NCBI GenBank assembly: GCA_951802425.1
Contig: OX637796.1
Span: 248,001-312,000 of the forward strand
From: Clavaria fumosa
Taxonomy: Eukaryota; Basidiomycota; Agaricomycetes; Agaricales; Clavariaceae
Direction: 5' to 3'
DNA: 64,000 nt
The notes beneath the pieces were generated by a model. It made no database searches. It was not told where the DNA came from and was given only the letters and a program-made list of their open reading frames with translations. Positions 1 to 10,800 of this stretch are shown piece by piece (position 1 is the first letter of the stretch; each line of letters starts with the position of its first letter). The position numbers and the translations under genes are program-made.

Positions 1-1505
1 AAGGACAGCTTGCCTGGTAACTGCCCGATTTGCTGTCCAGTAGCTTGAATGTGAGGGTCCGAATTGCGTAACACTTCGGGCACTGGAGGGCGACGGCATC
101 ACCAAATGGGCGGAGTTGGTGGTGAACCCATATGTATTCCAAGGCGAATCTGTGAGACAAAAGAAGGATGGAGGTGTGGGCACCAAGACCCTCCTCCTCC
201 TTGAGAAGATCTGGCAGAATTCGGAGGATTGAGAAACATTCGATGAAATTTTTGATGATAAGTTTTGTGAGGAATGGAATAGCTAGATGGGGAAAGAAAT
301 TGGCTTGGCCAAAGCCAATGACGTGATTGAAATATGCACTGGGCATCATCAGCATTGGAAGCAGGGGTGGGGCCAAGACATACCTTTGAGCAAAATCCGT
401 CACTGCTTTGCACGACGCCGCGTTCTCCCAAACTCCGCCACAAACCTCGAGGACAAGAAGTGAATGTACTTCCTGTGCAAACTGAAGGAGATCTTGCCCA
501 AAAATTTGAGCCAGAAACTTATGAAAAGGTAGACTACATCAGTAAGCGACCATTTGATGGTATGGATGAGCTTACGCTTTCAACTTGGATTCCTGAGTTA
601 TTAGCACAATGGAGGTCACCATTCTCGGGATTGGCGTGGGTAAACAGGAATACGACGAGCCTCCGGACTCCAAATCTGTTTGGAGCAATCAGCTGCATTC
701 AATCGTAATAAAACGGACTCACTGTTGAAAGCTTTTGATGATATCCTTGAGAACTCTCTGATGCTTGGCCAATGATCTTGGATTCGCCGCATCAATATCC
801 AAGACTACCTCTTTGGTAAATAACATCCTTCTTTCAGATATGCTGGCGAACCAGCCGGCCAAGGTGTTGGCGACGGAAATGTATGGATCGCCTTGGGTTG
901 GGATCGTGCACAGTCGAATGTTGACGATGGCCAACGAGTTCGTGTTTTGCCGTGCGTAATTGCCCCTTAGTGTCGTGGGCTTGATATGCCCAATGACACT
1001 TTTGATGGGCTCGCCGTTGCGGTAGAGAGGCTGTAATACAACATTCTGTGTCAATAAATTTGTGTTGATAAAGATCAGTACTTACATAGAAAGGCTCAGC
1101 TCGATTCTCTGAGCCTAAATGACAGCCCATGCAAAAAAAATTGACGTCGGGCTCTTTGATGAGCTTGGAGCCTCCGGAAAGATCGAGGCATTTGCTGCAC
1201 ACGGCTCGCTCACAAAAATCGCAGTCCAAGAGATTTCCGCCATCGCCGCAGCTGCAGCACCACTGCAAAAGGTCAGTACTATATTAGATGGAGTTAAGTA
1301 GTCTGACTTCATCATTTGGGGCTCTGTCACCTGTCTGTGTCCCTTGATCAGCTCGATCAAATCGACAGAAGAGTCGAGGACTCACCCTAATTCCAATCGG
1401 TTGAGCGATAGGCTGCGCATTTTGTTTGATGGCAGACGGGTGAAGGGTCACTCTCACACATGGAGCACCAGTTGACCTGGATGCCGATTGTTTCGTTCTT
1501 GGCAT
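1..1505 (-). CDS. Histone-H3-tail-like N terminus plus PHD-type zinc finger protein (3' end outside window)
   Basis: Six exons read on the minus strand: 1505-1386, 1262-1086, 1045-723, 675-576, 517-384 and 338 to beyond base 1. All introns have GT/AG ends and phases that fit, giving 397 codons so far. Residues 1-15 (MPRTKQSASRSTGAP) closely copy the histone H3 tail (MARTKQTARKSTGG, then KAP). Residues 42-87 follow exact PHD spacing, C-x2-C-x8-C-x2-C-x4-C-x2-C-x18-C-x2-C, with Cys62 where PHD fingers usually have His. A later CPKC and a further Cys near the edge suggest a second zinc site. The rest has no domain I can name, but resembles a family expanded in Agaricomycetes (recalled, not searched). 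PHD fingers commonly read H3 tails, so a chromatin role or intramolecular binding is plausible inference. The start is the only ATG placing the H3-like motif first. Confidence 0.85.
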
Positions 1506-1784
1506 TGTGACGGTTCGAGGTCAAAGTGCTTAGCCGCTCAGCCACTCGGTGGTCACGTGACTTACACGTAGGAGCAGAATCTCGCCTTATAACGGGTATG
1601 AGAGTTCGACAAATTACAAGTAATTATTACAAGTCACATGAAAAAAGTATATGGTCAGGGCAGAAAGGATACTCAATGTGGCCGGCATTGAATATCCCCG
1701 CTACCCCTCCCCTACTACAACATGAATAACTACTGCTACAGCGCACAAAAGACAAAAAAAGGACGACTTGTCAGCGGATGTTTG
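1506..1784. other. Upstream region of the PHD gene, no gene seen
   Basis: No convincing reading frame. It should hold the promoter of the minus-strand PHD gene. No clear TATA box could be placed. Confidence 0.4.
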
Positions 1785-2150
1785 GTGTGAAGACCGGTGA
1801 GTCAGGATGTGTCGAAGACGTGATTGTGCTGGAGGGATAGTCAGTGTCAATGTCAGTAAAATAGTAAATGGAAACACACGAAACACCCACATTCCCTGCT
1901 CCAGACAAGTGTCAGGTGCGAAGACCCGTGTGTCGGGTGTGAAGACCGGTGAGTCGGGATGTGTCGAGGACGTGATTGTGCTGGAGGGATAGTCAGTGTC
2001 AATGTCAGTAAAACAGTAAATGGAAACGCACGAAACACCCACATTCCCAACAAATACAAGTGTCGGGTGCAAAGACCCATGTGTCAAGACACGCTTTGCC
2101 AGAAGGATAGAGAGTGTCAATATGAGTAAAATGGGAAATGGAAACGCACC
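1785..2150. repeat. Tandem repeat, unit about 152 bp, roughly 2.4 copies
   Basis: The motif GTGTGAAGACCGGTGAGTC starts at 1785 and again, with one change nearby, at 1937. The following block, including the GTCAATGTCAGTAAAA stretch and the AACACCCACATTCCC stretch, is repeated in the same order. A third, more diverged partial unit runs from about 2089 to 2150. The short reading frames here are by-products of the repeat. Confidence 0.75.
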
Positions 2151-2159
2151 AAAGTGCCT

Positions 2160-2370
2160 GCGGCCCTAGATCTTCAAGACTGCCAAAGGTCTGTGGCATG
2201 CGCCGAGGCGCCCAGCCCTGCCCCAGATCATCAAGACCACCGAGGGTCTTGGGAGTGAGCGCACCGAGGCACTCACCCCCTGCCCCCAGATCGAAAAAGA
2301 CCACCGAGGGTCTTGGGAGTGAGCGCACTGAGGCGCTCACTCCCTACCCCCAGACCAAAAGACTGCAAAA
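2160..2370. repeat. Tandem repeat, unit about 64 bp, three copies
   Basis: Three related units share AGACCACCGAGGGTCTTGGG and a GAGCGCACYGAGGCRCTCAC block. The best two copies start at 2234 and 2298. The first unit (2165-2225) is more diverged. The sequence is GC-rich and does not look coding. Confidence 0.65.
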
Positions 2371-2394
2371 GAGATGTTTATGTATCTAAGGTAG

Positions 2395-2442
2395 CCTTAG
2401 TAGACAAATGACCGTATGCATCCGGTCATTTGTCTACTAAGG
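2395..2442. repeat. Perfect 20-bp inverted repeat (hairpin)
   Basis: CCTTAGTAGACAAATGACCG at 2395-2414 is followed after 8 bases by its exact reverse complement at 2423-2442. A third, shorter copy of the CTACTAAGG end follows at 2450-2458. It could be a tiny foldback element or a transcript hairpin; the sequence cannot decide. Confidence 0.75.
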
Positions 2443-2576
2443 CCACCGTCTACTAAGGCTACATAAAAGATAAAATAAAATACGTACCTGTGAGTCAAGA
2501 GAGTCGACAAGTTCGAGGAAAGAAGACGGTAGTAGTGGTTAAGGAGAAAGAGATGAGCGTCGAAGCGGTCGGAGTT

Positions 2577-3030
2577 GGAAATATTTTAAACGAACGATCA
2601 CGTGACCGTTGGATCCCCGCGCGACACGGTCACATGGTCTGACTACGTTGCACATGATATGGGGGCAATCCCTGCCAAACACGGGGTTGTTTGTGAATGT
2701 TGTGACCTCCCACGGTCACATGGTCTGACCACGTTGCACATGATATGGGGGCAATCCCTGCCAACACGGGGTTGTTTGTAAATGTTGTGACCTCCCACCA
2801 CTGACCCAAAGGTTGCGACGAAGTTGCAGGCTTACACAGGCATTTTGAAGCTTAGTTTTAGTGAGACAAAATGATCACAGATTTAATTTGGGTAGATTGT
2901 CCAAGATGAAATTTCTAATTTCTCCCTCAATATTTAAATACGAGCACTGGATTATGCAACGTGGTCAGACCATGTGACCGTGTCGCGCGGGGATCCAACG
3001 GTCATGTGATCGTTCGTTTAAAATATTTCC
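2577..3030. mobile_element. Non-autonomous element with 76-bp terminal inverted repeats (MITE-like)
   Basis: Bases 2577-2652 are the reverse complement of 2955-3030 with only about two mismatches. The termini read GGAAATATTTTAAACGAACG. Between them lies a direct duplication: the block from CACGGTCACATGGTCTGAC to GTTGTGACCTCCCA occurs at about 2627-2710 and again at 2713-2798. No transposase is encoded. No clear target-site duplication was found, so the superfamily stays open. It ends 41 bp before the start codon of the next gene and may supply part of its 5' region. Confidence 0.75.
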
Positions 3031-3071
3031 ACCTCTGCCTCCTGCCTCCCTGCCTCAAAGCTAAGTCAGGC

Positions 3072-5846
3072 ATGCCTTGGGCTATCGATCTCTATATTCC
3101 TATCCTAGAAAATGCCTTCCCAATGTGGCTTGCCACAAAGGGTAAGGAGCGGTCAGATCGCATCAGAACTACTGTGCAGCAGTTGCGGGAGGCTCATCAG
3201 CAACGGGTTTCCAAGGGAAAACGGCTGCCTGAGCTGCCTCTGGATCTCTCAAAGGTAAATTGACAAGTAATTACATTTTTTTGGACTAAAAACTCAGTAG
3301 GCTGTTCAAACATGGTTCAAAAATGCGAGAGCCAAACGAGTATCAGGGGGTCACCCAATGTCTCGCAGTCGAGATGATGCTGATGATGGAAATGGCCAAG
3401 GTGATGGCAACAATGGGAGTGATGATGATGTTGAGGGGGAAGATAAGAATAATGAGAGGTCGGTGTGGGGGCGTAAATGGAACCTGAGACGAGTAGTTGG
3501 ACGAGTTTATCAAGAGGAAGTGCAGCAGGAAGTAACGAGGTTGGTCGAGGAGGGCCGGACACCATTTGCGGCATATCAGCCAGCACTCACGAAAGTGTTG
3601 AATGGCCTTTCCGAAGCGGACAGGAAACAATGTACGGACCAAGCACACGCTTGGAATTCAGGTGCATGGCCTCACGATCTGCAGAGGGAGTGAGTATTTT
3701 ATATCTGTGACATTCTCCCCTTCTCATTCCTGTTTAGGATGGCCGAGAAAGACTTATATAAAGTTGTCACACAATTCATGGACGATGTGTACCGCAAGAT
3801 GGGGGTACATGTCTTCATGCTCACGTCATTTGAGGATGAGGAGGGTCAGGCGATTTGCTCAAAGTAATTTTTGCTTTGTCTGCTGTCTCTCCATGCTAAT
3901 CTATGTCTAAGGTTCGAAACGAGCAACAAAGGGCAAAAATTCACCAAGGCATGTGCGGATTGGAAAACTGGGAAAATTTGGCCCAGCTGGTGCAGATACA
4001 ATGCGTCTTTGGGAAATAGTAAGTAGTTTATTTCACTAAGTTGTCTGGTATTAATTATCATCCAGATAATTATCAAGAAGACGACAGATCTTGGGGGAAG
4101 CTGAACTACGACGATGCTGGCTACCCCCTCCTTGGGAAACTCCCACTTGACGTCTCACTTCCTTCTTTGAAGGACGTGATTCATGAATTTGTGAAGGCTG
4201 TCTACTGTAAGATTTTTTTCTCACTTCTGAATCATGACTTATATCATTTTCAGTGGTTCAAAAGCAAACTGCACTTGTTCCATGGAAAAGAATCGCTGCC
4301 AGTCCTGAAGAATTTGTAAAGGATGGCATTCCGCCAGACAGCCGCCTTCAAGATCCTTCATACATGCCCAAGACTGAGGCAATTGCCTTGTATTCTTACT
4401 GGTACATGAAACAGCAGCAAGGCCTGAGGCCTTTGACATTCATCAGGTTGGGTATGGATTCAGATGTGGGAAACGAAGTGTTAGATGATGGTCCAGACGC
4501 CGCTGACAAGGACGCAGAGCCGGAGGCAAAGGGGACAGACGCGCTGTCTGAGAGAGCGCTGACAGTTGACAAGGGCAAGAAAGTAGTTGGATTCGAGCCT
4601 GCCCCAGGCTCTCCAGCAACAGCCGTCAACCGTCTTGCATACCTGAAGAAACTAACAAATCAACAAGACTACATCCATGCACTCAAGCTTCTCCAATATG
4701 CGGTATGTTTATTTGTCTTTTGAGGGTCAGTATCTGAGTCTGTGGCAGCGTCCAGGAACCACCAGCCGTCTCATCCCAGCAACCTTCGCCTGCTGGACAT
4801 TTGACAACGAATGGCTACCGAAGGAATTTTTCTCTTCAGACCTTGAACATCCGGACAGTGCTGTTGCCTTTTCTGATTGGATCAGGGCATCGTCTTGGAG
4901 AGGCTCTTTGCCAAACTCAGTGGCACCACCTGGGTTCATCGAAAGGATATTGCTCGGCCTAGGACTCGGACTCAAACAACTCAGCGAAATCCTTTTCACT
5001 GAGCCTGACTCTATTGCGCCAAATACACCAGGATATTGTCTCAATGCTGAGCTTCCACTGTGGGATGCAATGACCCAAGCTGCTGCTTACTTGTCTGCTA
5101 GTGTTAAAACATAAGAATTTATTTGTTCTGTCTCTTTTAAGTCTAAATGAAAATTTAGACTGGAAGCCAATGCATTGCAAACCTCTCAGGGTGTTATGCG
5201 GACTCTGAAGCCTCGACCATTTAAGCTCAGCAGCCTTCCATCTTTGATCCAACGGGCATCACAGGATATGGGTCTGGGTCACCATGACGTACAAAGCCTT
5301 GGCAATGATTGGTATGCGTTATGTGAGGCATGGATTGCCGCTGAGACAGCTTTGGGGAGCCTTGGAGGGACTCCATTAAAATTGGAGAATCGACAGGTTG
5401 CAGTTCCTGAATCACTCAGGAACTGGAGTCAAGCACGCCAAGCTCGTAATTGGGATGACACACAAGACTTTTCGGGGATTGCAGACGACATGGCCAACTG
5501 GTGGCAACAAATAATGCCACATGGAGTTCTGCGCGATGCAGATGCGCTCATCTTGACTGACTGGTGTGGGGCAGGGCTCGCAGGTATTGCGATGGTTATG
5601 GTAGGAATGAAGACGTGGGGATTGACGCTGAAAGACGACGACAAGGTCGACTGGACCACAATGGTACGAGAAATTTCAGCTGTTTTCAAACTGATTCCAT
5701 TGGCTCGAGGCCTGTGAGTCTATCTCAAATAATTGTGATTACAACTATTAACAAAGCACAGGAATAAATCACTAAGGAGAGGAAGAGACCAAGGAAAAGA
5801 GGCAGTGATAGGTGCAAAAAGAGTCAAAGTGGGAACTGCGACTTGA
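3072..5846 (+). CDS. Nine-exon protein of unknown function, about 790 aa
   Basis: Exons are 3072-3254, 3301-3689, 3738-3863, 3912-4018, 4066-4206, 4254-4702, 4749 to about 5100, about 5159-5713, and 5762-5846 (stop TGA). Seven introns are 46-48 nt with GT/AG ends and matching phases. The junction of exons 7 and 8 is ambiguous: several splice pairs fit. The start ATG at 3072 gives MPWAIDLYIPILENAF. Visible parts are a basic stretch ending WFKNARAKR (around residues 64-72), an acidic Asp/Asn-rich segment, a second acidic segment encoded near 4450-4560, and a Lys/Arg-rich C terminus that could be a nuclear signal. WFKNARAK slightly recalls homeodomain helix 3, but the rest of a homeodomain is absent. 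It resembles large Agaricomycete families of unknown role (recalled, not searched). Confidence 0.8.
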
Positions 5847-5945
5847 AATATGCTACTTATCAATGAAGTACATGGAAATATTGTGGACAGTAACCACGTA
5901 CATAAAGTGAATCACATGACAGTTGCCAGAGATGCAAAATATCCT

Positions 5946-7540
5946 ATGTAATGTGGTGGCCTTGATTCAAACCAGTCAAGGATATCCTATTTAATTTGGT
6001 GGCCTGGATTCACACCAGTCAAGGATATCCTATTTAATTTGGTGGATTGGATTCAAACCAGTCAAGGATATCCCATTTAATTTGTTGGCTTGGATTCAAA
6101 CTAGTTAAGGATATCCTATTTAATTTGGTGGCTTCAATTCAAACCAGTCAAGGATATCCTATTTAATTTGGTGGCTTGGATTCAAACCAGTCAAGGATAT
6201 CCTATTTAATTTGGTGGATTGGATTCACACCAGTCAAGGATATCCTATTTAATTTGGTGGATTGGATTCAAACCAGTCAAGGATATCCCATTTAATTTGT
6301 TGGCTTGGATTCAAACCAGTCAAGGATATCCTATTTAATTTGGTGGATTGGATTCAAACCAGTCAAGGATATCCTATTTAATTTGGTGGACTGGATTCAA
6401 ACCAGTCAAGGATATCCCATTTAATTGGTTGGCTTGGATTCAAACTAGTTAAGGATATCCTATTTAATTTGGTGGCTTCAATTCAAACCAGCCAAGGATA
6501 TCCTATTTAATTTGGTGGCCTGCATTCAAACCAGTCAAGGATATCCTATTTAATTTGTTGGACTGGATTCAAACCAGTCAAGGATATCCCATTTAATTGG
6601 TTGGCTTGGATTCAAACTAGTTAAGGATATCCTATTTAATTTGGTGGCTTCAATTCAAACCAGCCAAGGATATCCTATTTAATTTGGTGGCCTGCATTCA
6701 AACCAGTCAAGGATATCCTATTTAATTTGTTGGACTGGATTCAAACCAGTCAAGGATATCCCATTTAATTGGTTGGCTTGGATTCAAACTAGTTAAGGAT
6801 ATCCTATTTAATTTGGTGGCTTCAATTCAAACCAGTCAAGGATATCCTATTTAATTTGTTGGCTTGGATTCAAACTAGTTAAGGATATCCTATTTAATTT
6901 GGTGGCTTCAATTCAAACCAGCCAAGGATATCCTATTTAATTTGGTGGCTTGGATTCAAACCAGTCAAGGATATACTATTTAATTTGGTGGCTTGGATTC
7001 AAACCAGTCAAGGATATCCTATTTAATGTGGTGGCTTGGATTCAAACCTTTCAAGGATATCCTATTAAATTTGGTGGCTTGGATTCACACCAGTCAAGGA
7101 TATCCTATTTAATATATCTGCCTGGATTCAATCCAATCAAGGATATCCTATTTAATTTGGTAGCCTGGATGTGATTGATTGATGGATATCCTATTTCATT
7201 TGGTGGCTTGGATTCAATCCAGTCAAGGATATGATATCCTATTTAATTTGGTGGCTTGGATTTAAACCAGTCAAGGATATCCTATGTAATTTGCTGGCTT
7301 GGATTCAAACCTGTCAAGGATATCCTATTTATTATGGTATCCCTGATTCAATCCAATCAAGGATATTCCATTTAATTTGGTGGCCTGGATTTTCTTCAGT
7401 CATGGATATCCTATTTATTATGGTTGCTTGGATTCAATCCAGTTAAGGATATCCTATTTAATTTGGTGGCCTGGATTCAATCCAGTCACGGATACCCTAT
7501 CCAATTTTGCTGGACCTGAGGTTATCCGGTCCAGAATATC
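5946..7540. repeat. 43-bp minisatellite, about 37 units, with a 172-bp higher-order period
   Basis: The unit runs GGATATCCTATTTAATTTGG then TGGCTTGGATTCAAACCAGTCAA. Variants such as GATATCCCATTTAATTGG recur at 6411, 6583 and 6755, exactly 172 bp (four units) apart, showing a higher-order repeat made by block duplication. Units after about 7040 are more diverged. The unit is not a multiple of three and encodes nothing. The array separates two spliced genes. Confidence 0.95.
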
Positions 7541-7685
7541 CTATTTAATTCGCTGAACCCATGGTTATCCTGGCAAGGATATCCTCCGCCGGCCACATAT
7601 ATTACTAGAAAATCAGATATCTCCGGCGGAATCCGGTACCCCGTTATATACAGGGGATTTGCAGTGTCCGGTATCCCGTTGTATA

Positions 7686-9649
7686 CTAGAATATCCGACT
7701 GAACTATGTGCTTCAGAAGGAACATCGGCTGTTGGTAGCCGCAGTATCCATTCACAGCCAGCTCCTGTGAGTACAAATCACAGCGTTTCTCATGCGCATT
7801 TCTCACTTCTCAGGTGCCGCTGAGCTTCTCTGAGCATCGTGACCGGAGCTCCTCAAATGACTTCAATGAGATCTCTGTAGAAGATCCAGCAACGGAAGAA
7901 GAGGCCCCTGTGGCACCGTCGGGCCCACCACGCCCAGCAGCTACTTCTGTGGGTGGACCAGAACGGTCAGGATGCTCTGATTATTCTTTTTCTTTTCCAT
8001 TCTGATTTATGTAGCAGGTTGGCTTGTACAATATGGACTGTTTCAAGAGCATCATATTCTACTATCTCCGCGTGGCAAGACAGTGTCTTTTCCCTCTCTC
8101 GCAGTGCGGAGTTTAGTGATGGGCTGAGAGCCATTGGCCCGACCCCAGAGGCTATTGCTAAGGCGTTACTTCAGCTCCTTGAATTCCACTATCCTCACTC
8201 ACACTCACGCCAACGATTTGTGCCTCCCCATGGGGTCATCTGTGATATCCAGCCTCTATGTGCCTTTATTCAGCCGCATCATGCCTTTGAATTGTGCGTC
8301 ACACCAGTCCTTACTCCGTCACATCCCATTTGACACTTCGTAGGATCCGTTCATCTGGCCCCGGAGCTATTGGGCATGGACCTCTACGTGCCATCCTGAG
8401 AGCAGGCGTGGGAATCCTTGTGCAGAAAGCCAGCATCTTTGGAGCGCGAGGTGACTTTTACCATCCAGTTTTCTTATCGATGGCTGCCTCTCCACGTCAA
8501 AGATTATTTTGGGCGGCAGGTTTCTGGTGTGCACTCCACACCCTCATTCTAGGTGTCACCCCAGACCCCGTCACCCCATGGCTGTTTCTTGCGGTCACCT
8601 GTGGAAAAGAAGGAATCCCAGACGACCTTGCATACATTCGGGAGTTTGACCCTCGGTCTGCCCAAGAATTGGAGCCTTGGTTTAGATTCAGAAAAACTGA
8701 TACCATCGCTGCGAATGACTACAACAATTCAGTCCGCCAGCTACTAGTTAATCACCTCAACATTCACGATGTGAGCCCGCTGACACCTCTTCATCACAAA
8801 GTCATGTGACATCTATCAAGTTGTCGCCTTTTACCACGGAGCGAACTCAAGAATTTCATGATGCCACGACACAAGCCTTGGTTACTGCGGTTCTGTTGGG
8901 GCAAAATGACATCTGGCATTTCTCAGAGTATGAGGCTTTTCGAAATGGTTTTGACTTAGACTTCGAATGGACTTCTTTTATCCAGGTTATTCCAATCTTT
9001 TCAATCCTCACAGTCTATTTGACCTCTTGCCTCTAGACAATGCATCCCCCGGATAAGCCACGACATTGTTTGGAGCTTTGGGCAGCCATGAGTAACAGAC
9101 GCATCCAGAATATTGGTGATATTGTTGAACGGCTCCACTTCATCACCAAAGATGGCTCTCAGGAAGAGCGGGACCGTCTACTCAAAACCCTTTTTCAATT
9201 TCGACTTGTTCGTTGGCTCCATGGCAAGGGTCATCCTTGCACTCTAAGAGAGACTCACATCTCAGCAGACATTCATGATGCTGAAAGGAATGACAATCTC
9301 ATTCGAGCTCGCCTTTTCCTCTGTGCCACATCAGATACGGATTTACTACCCTTGGATCCAACTTTTCGTTTCACAGTAAGTGTGTTCTGTTACAGTAAGC
9401 ATTTTCTGTGCTAGTCTGATAATCTTCGAGTTCGTCCTGCAAAACCCAGACCCAGCTAACCCAACTATCATTCCTACTGAGCCACCAGCACTCGACATCC
9501 ATACTTGTGACTCCCGAGTCGTGGTGACCATTAACAACTGGCTCCAAAGTGCGCTGAAAGAGAGCTGCGCCCTGGAAGATGATCGGGCAACCCTCTTTGA
9601 TGTATGGTTTCATACTCAAATGCTTTTAACAAATTACAACCGTGTCTAG
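7686..9649 (+). CDS. Spliced Agaricomycete-type protein of unknown function (5' end unresolved)
   Basis: Consistent exons are up to 7766, 7814-7965, 8018-8293, 8344-8770, 8821-8985, 9037-9375 and 9431-9649 (stop TAG). Introns are 47-55 nt and phases join correctly. The first listed exon is open upstream with no ATG, so the true start lies in or beyond the repeat region. The donor at 7966 (GTCAGG) is weak, and a rival frame at 8018 (VGLYNMDCF) is attractive, so this junction may be wrong or the gene slightly damaged. The N-terminal part is Ser/Pro-rich and disordered. The rest is rich in Trp, Phe and His, with no named domain and no signal peptide. The pattern matches a family I recall only from mushroom genomes, often near transposons. 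Confidence 0.7.
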
Positions 9650-9992
9650 TTGTGAATTGATTGCTTTCCTCGCCTTACTGACATGGAGCTGCGCAGTATG
9701 CGTCACATGTTATGTGAGTCATGATGCGTGATGCGCCTCCTTAGACGCTCGATTCGCACACACTCCTGTGTGACAAGGTTTTGTATGAGAACCATGCTCT
9801 TCATGAAGGGCGATTAGGCAAGGGACGAAGCTGGCTTTGCACCTGACCGCTTTGTGGTGTGCGTGTCCCAGTTTCCCAACGTCACATATCAACGTCTGAA
9901 GTATTAATGCTGTTGCCATCGCCACTCTCACAGTAACAGCAGCTACAGGGACCTCTCAAATTGTAGGGTGGGGCGAGTTTTATGAGCGCCGT
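9650..9992. other. Intergenic stretch, nothing recognised
   Basis: No supported reading frame, repeat or RNA gene was seen between the preceding gene and the RRP41 fragment. Confidence 0.4.
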
Positions 9993-10500
9993 TATCTAAG
10001 TTCTAAATTCTTCCATTTCGTCTCCAACTACGATATCCATCGGGACAGAGGAGCCACGGGAGCCTATCGCGTCCACCAGATTCCCCGTCTTCTTCAATAC
10101 CGCTTCTTTCATCTGCCAGTGTATCACTTTTCCAGCCTCGTACGCCCTCCGAAACACCTCCTCGAACTGGTCGAGGTGCAGCCTGGTATCCATCGTAACG
10201 AGGGTCACTTTGTTCGTGCGAGGCATGATGGTGACGGTCGGGTTCGGGACGTCATTCTCCTTGAAGAGTGTCAGATCCAAGAGGGGACATGTCGCGTGGA
10301 GCCCCGCGGTGACGGCGCAGACGAAGTCCAGGACGGGGATACCGGCACCGGCACACACGAGGGCGAGAGTTGTGCCGTTGACACACGTCTGCAGCAGGCC
10401 GCCATCTTGCTGCAGGACTTGTCGATCTGCGAGCGAGGAAAAGCCTCATTTGGACGACGGGTTCGAACGTGGATTTGATCGTCGCAGCCATGTCCAAGAT
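9993..10500 (-). pseudogene. Exosome core subunit RRP41/SKI6-like fragment, frameshifted
   Basis: Read from 10500 down, the frame begins with KSTFEPVVQMRLF and then jumps frame. The next frame reads VLQQDGGLLQTCVNGTT, then LDFVCAVTAG and ends with TRLHLDQFEEVF and a Lys-rich tail. These are the C-terminal RNase-PH-fold motifs of the RRP41 exosome ring subunit, which supports RNA 3' processing. Between QID and VLQQDGG about four residues are missing and the frame breaks. The N-terminal half is absent upstream. It is therefore a broken fragment; a functional copy should lie elsewhere. Confidence 0.8.
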
Positions 10501-10800
10501 TCGCCTGATGTGAAAAGAATGGTCGAATACCACAACAAGGAACGAATGAAAGGAAGACCCTTTCAGGTACTCACTTATCTCCCCATCCTCGCTTTTTGCG
10601 TTCCCCCATGCTGGTTGATGCCCATGTGGCGAAGCTCGTGTAGCCTGCAGCCATCTGAACGGAAACTGCCATCATTGAGCACCTTGATTTGACTCTGAAT
10701 GCGGTTGTATCAGGCTGCGCCTGATACGTGCCATAGAATTTCTGACCCGAGGCTGTTTGGCGATGTGCACATGGATCGCAGTCGGTAGCTGAGCTAAGCC
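10501..10800. other. Spacer between RRP41 and BioDA fragments, nothing recognised
   Basis: No supported coding sequence. It may contain decayed N-terminal RRP41 or capture-junction sequence, but no motif proves it. Confidence 0.3.

Noticed and set aside
1701..2340. Minus-strand frames of 75-139 codons
   Set aside because: They follow the 152-bp and 64-bp repeats and have repeat-driven composition.
3270..3340. Homeodomain in the nine-exon gene
   Set aside because: WFKNARAKR resembles part of helix 3, but helices 1 and 2 and the normal spacing are not visible.
6950..7446. Open frames in the 43-bp array (WWLGFKPVKDIL-like)
   Set aside because: The unit is not a multiple of three and the frame rotates; nothing non-repetitive is attached.
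5946..7540. CRISPR-like array
   Set aside because: Units are contiguous tandem repeats without unique spacers, in a eukaryotic genome.
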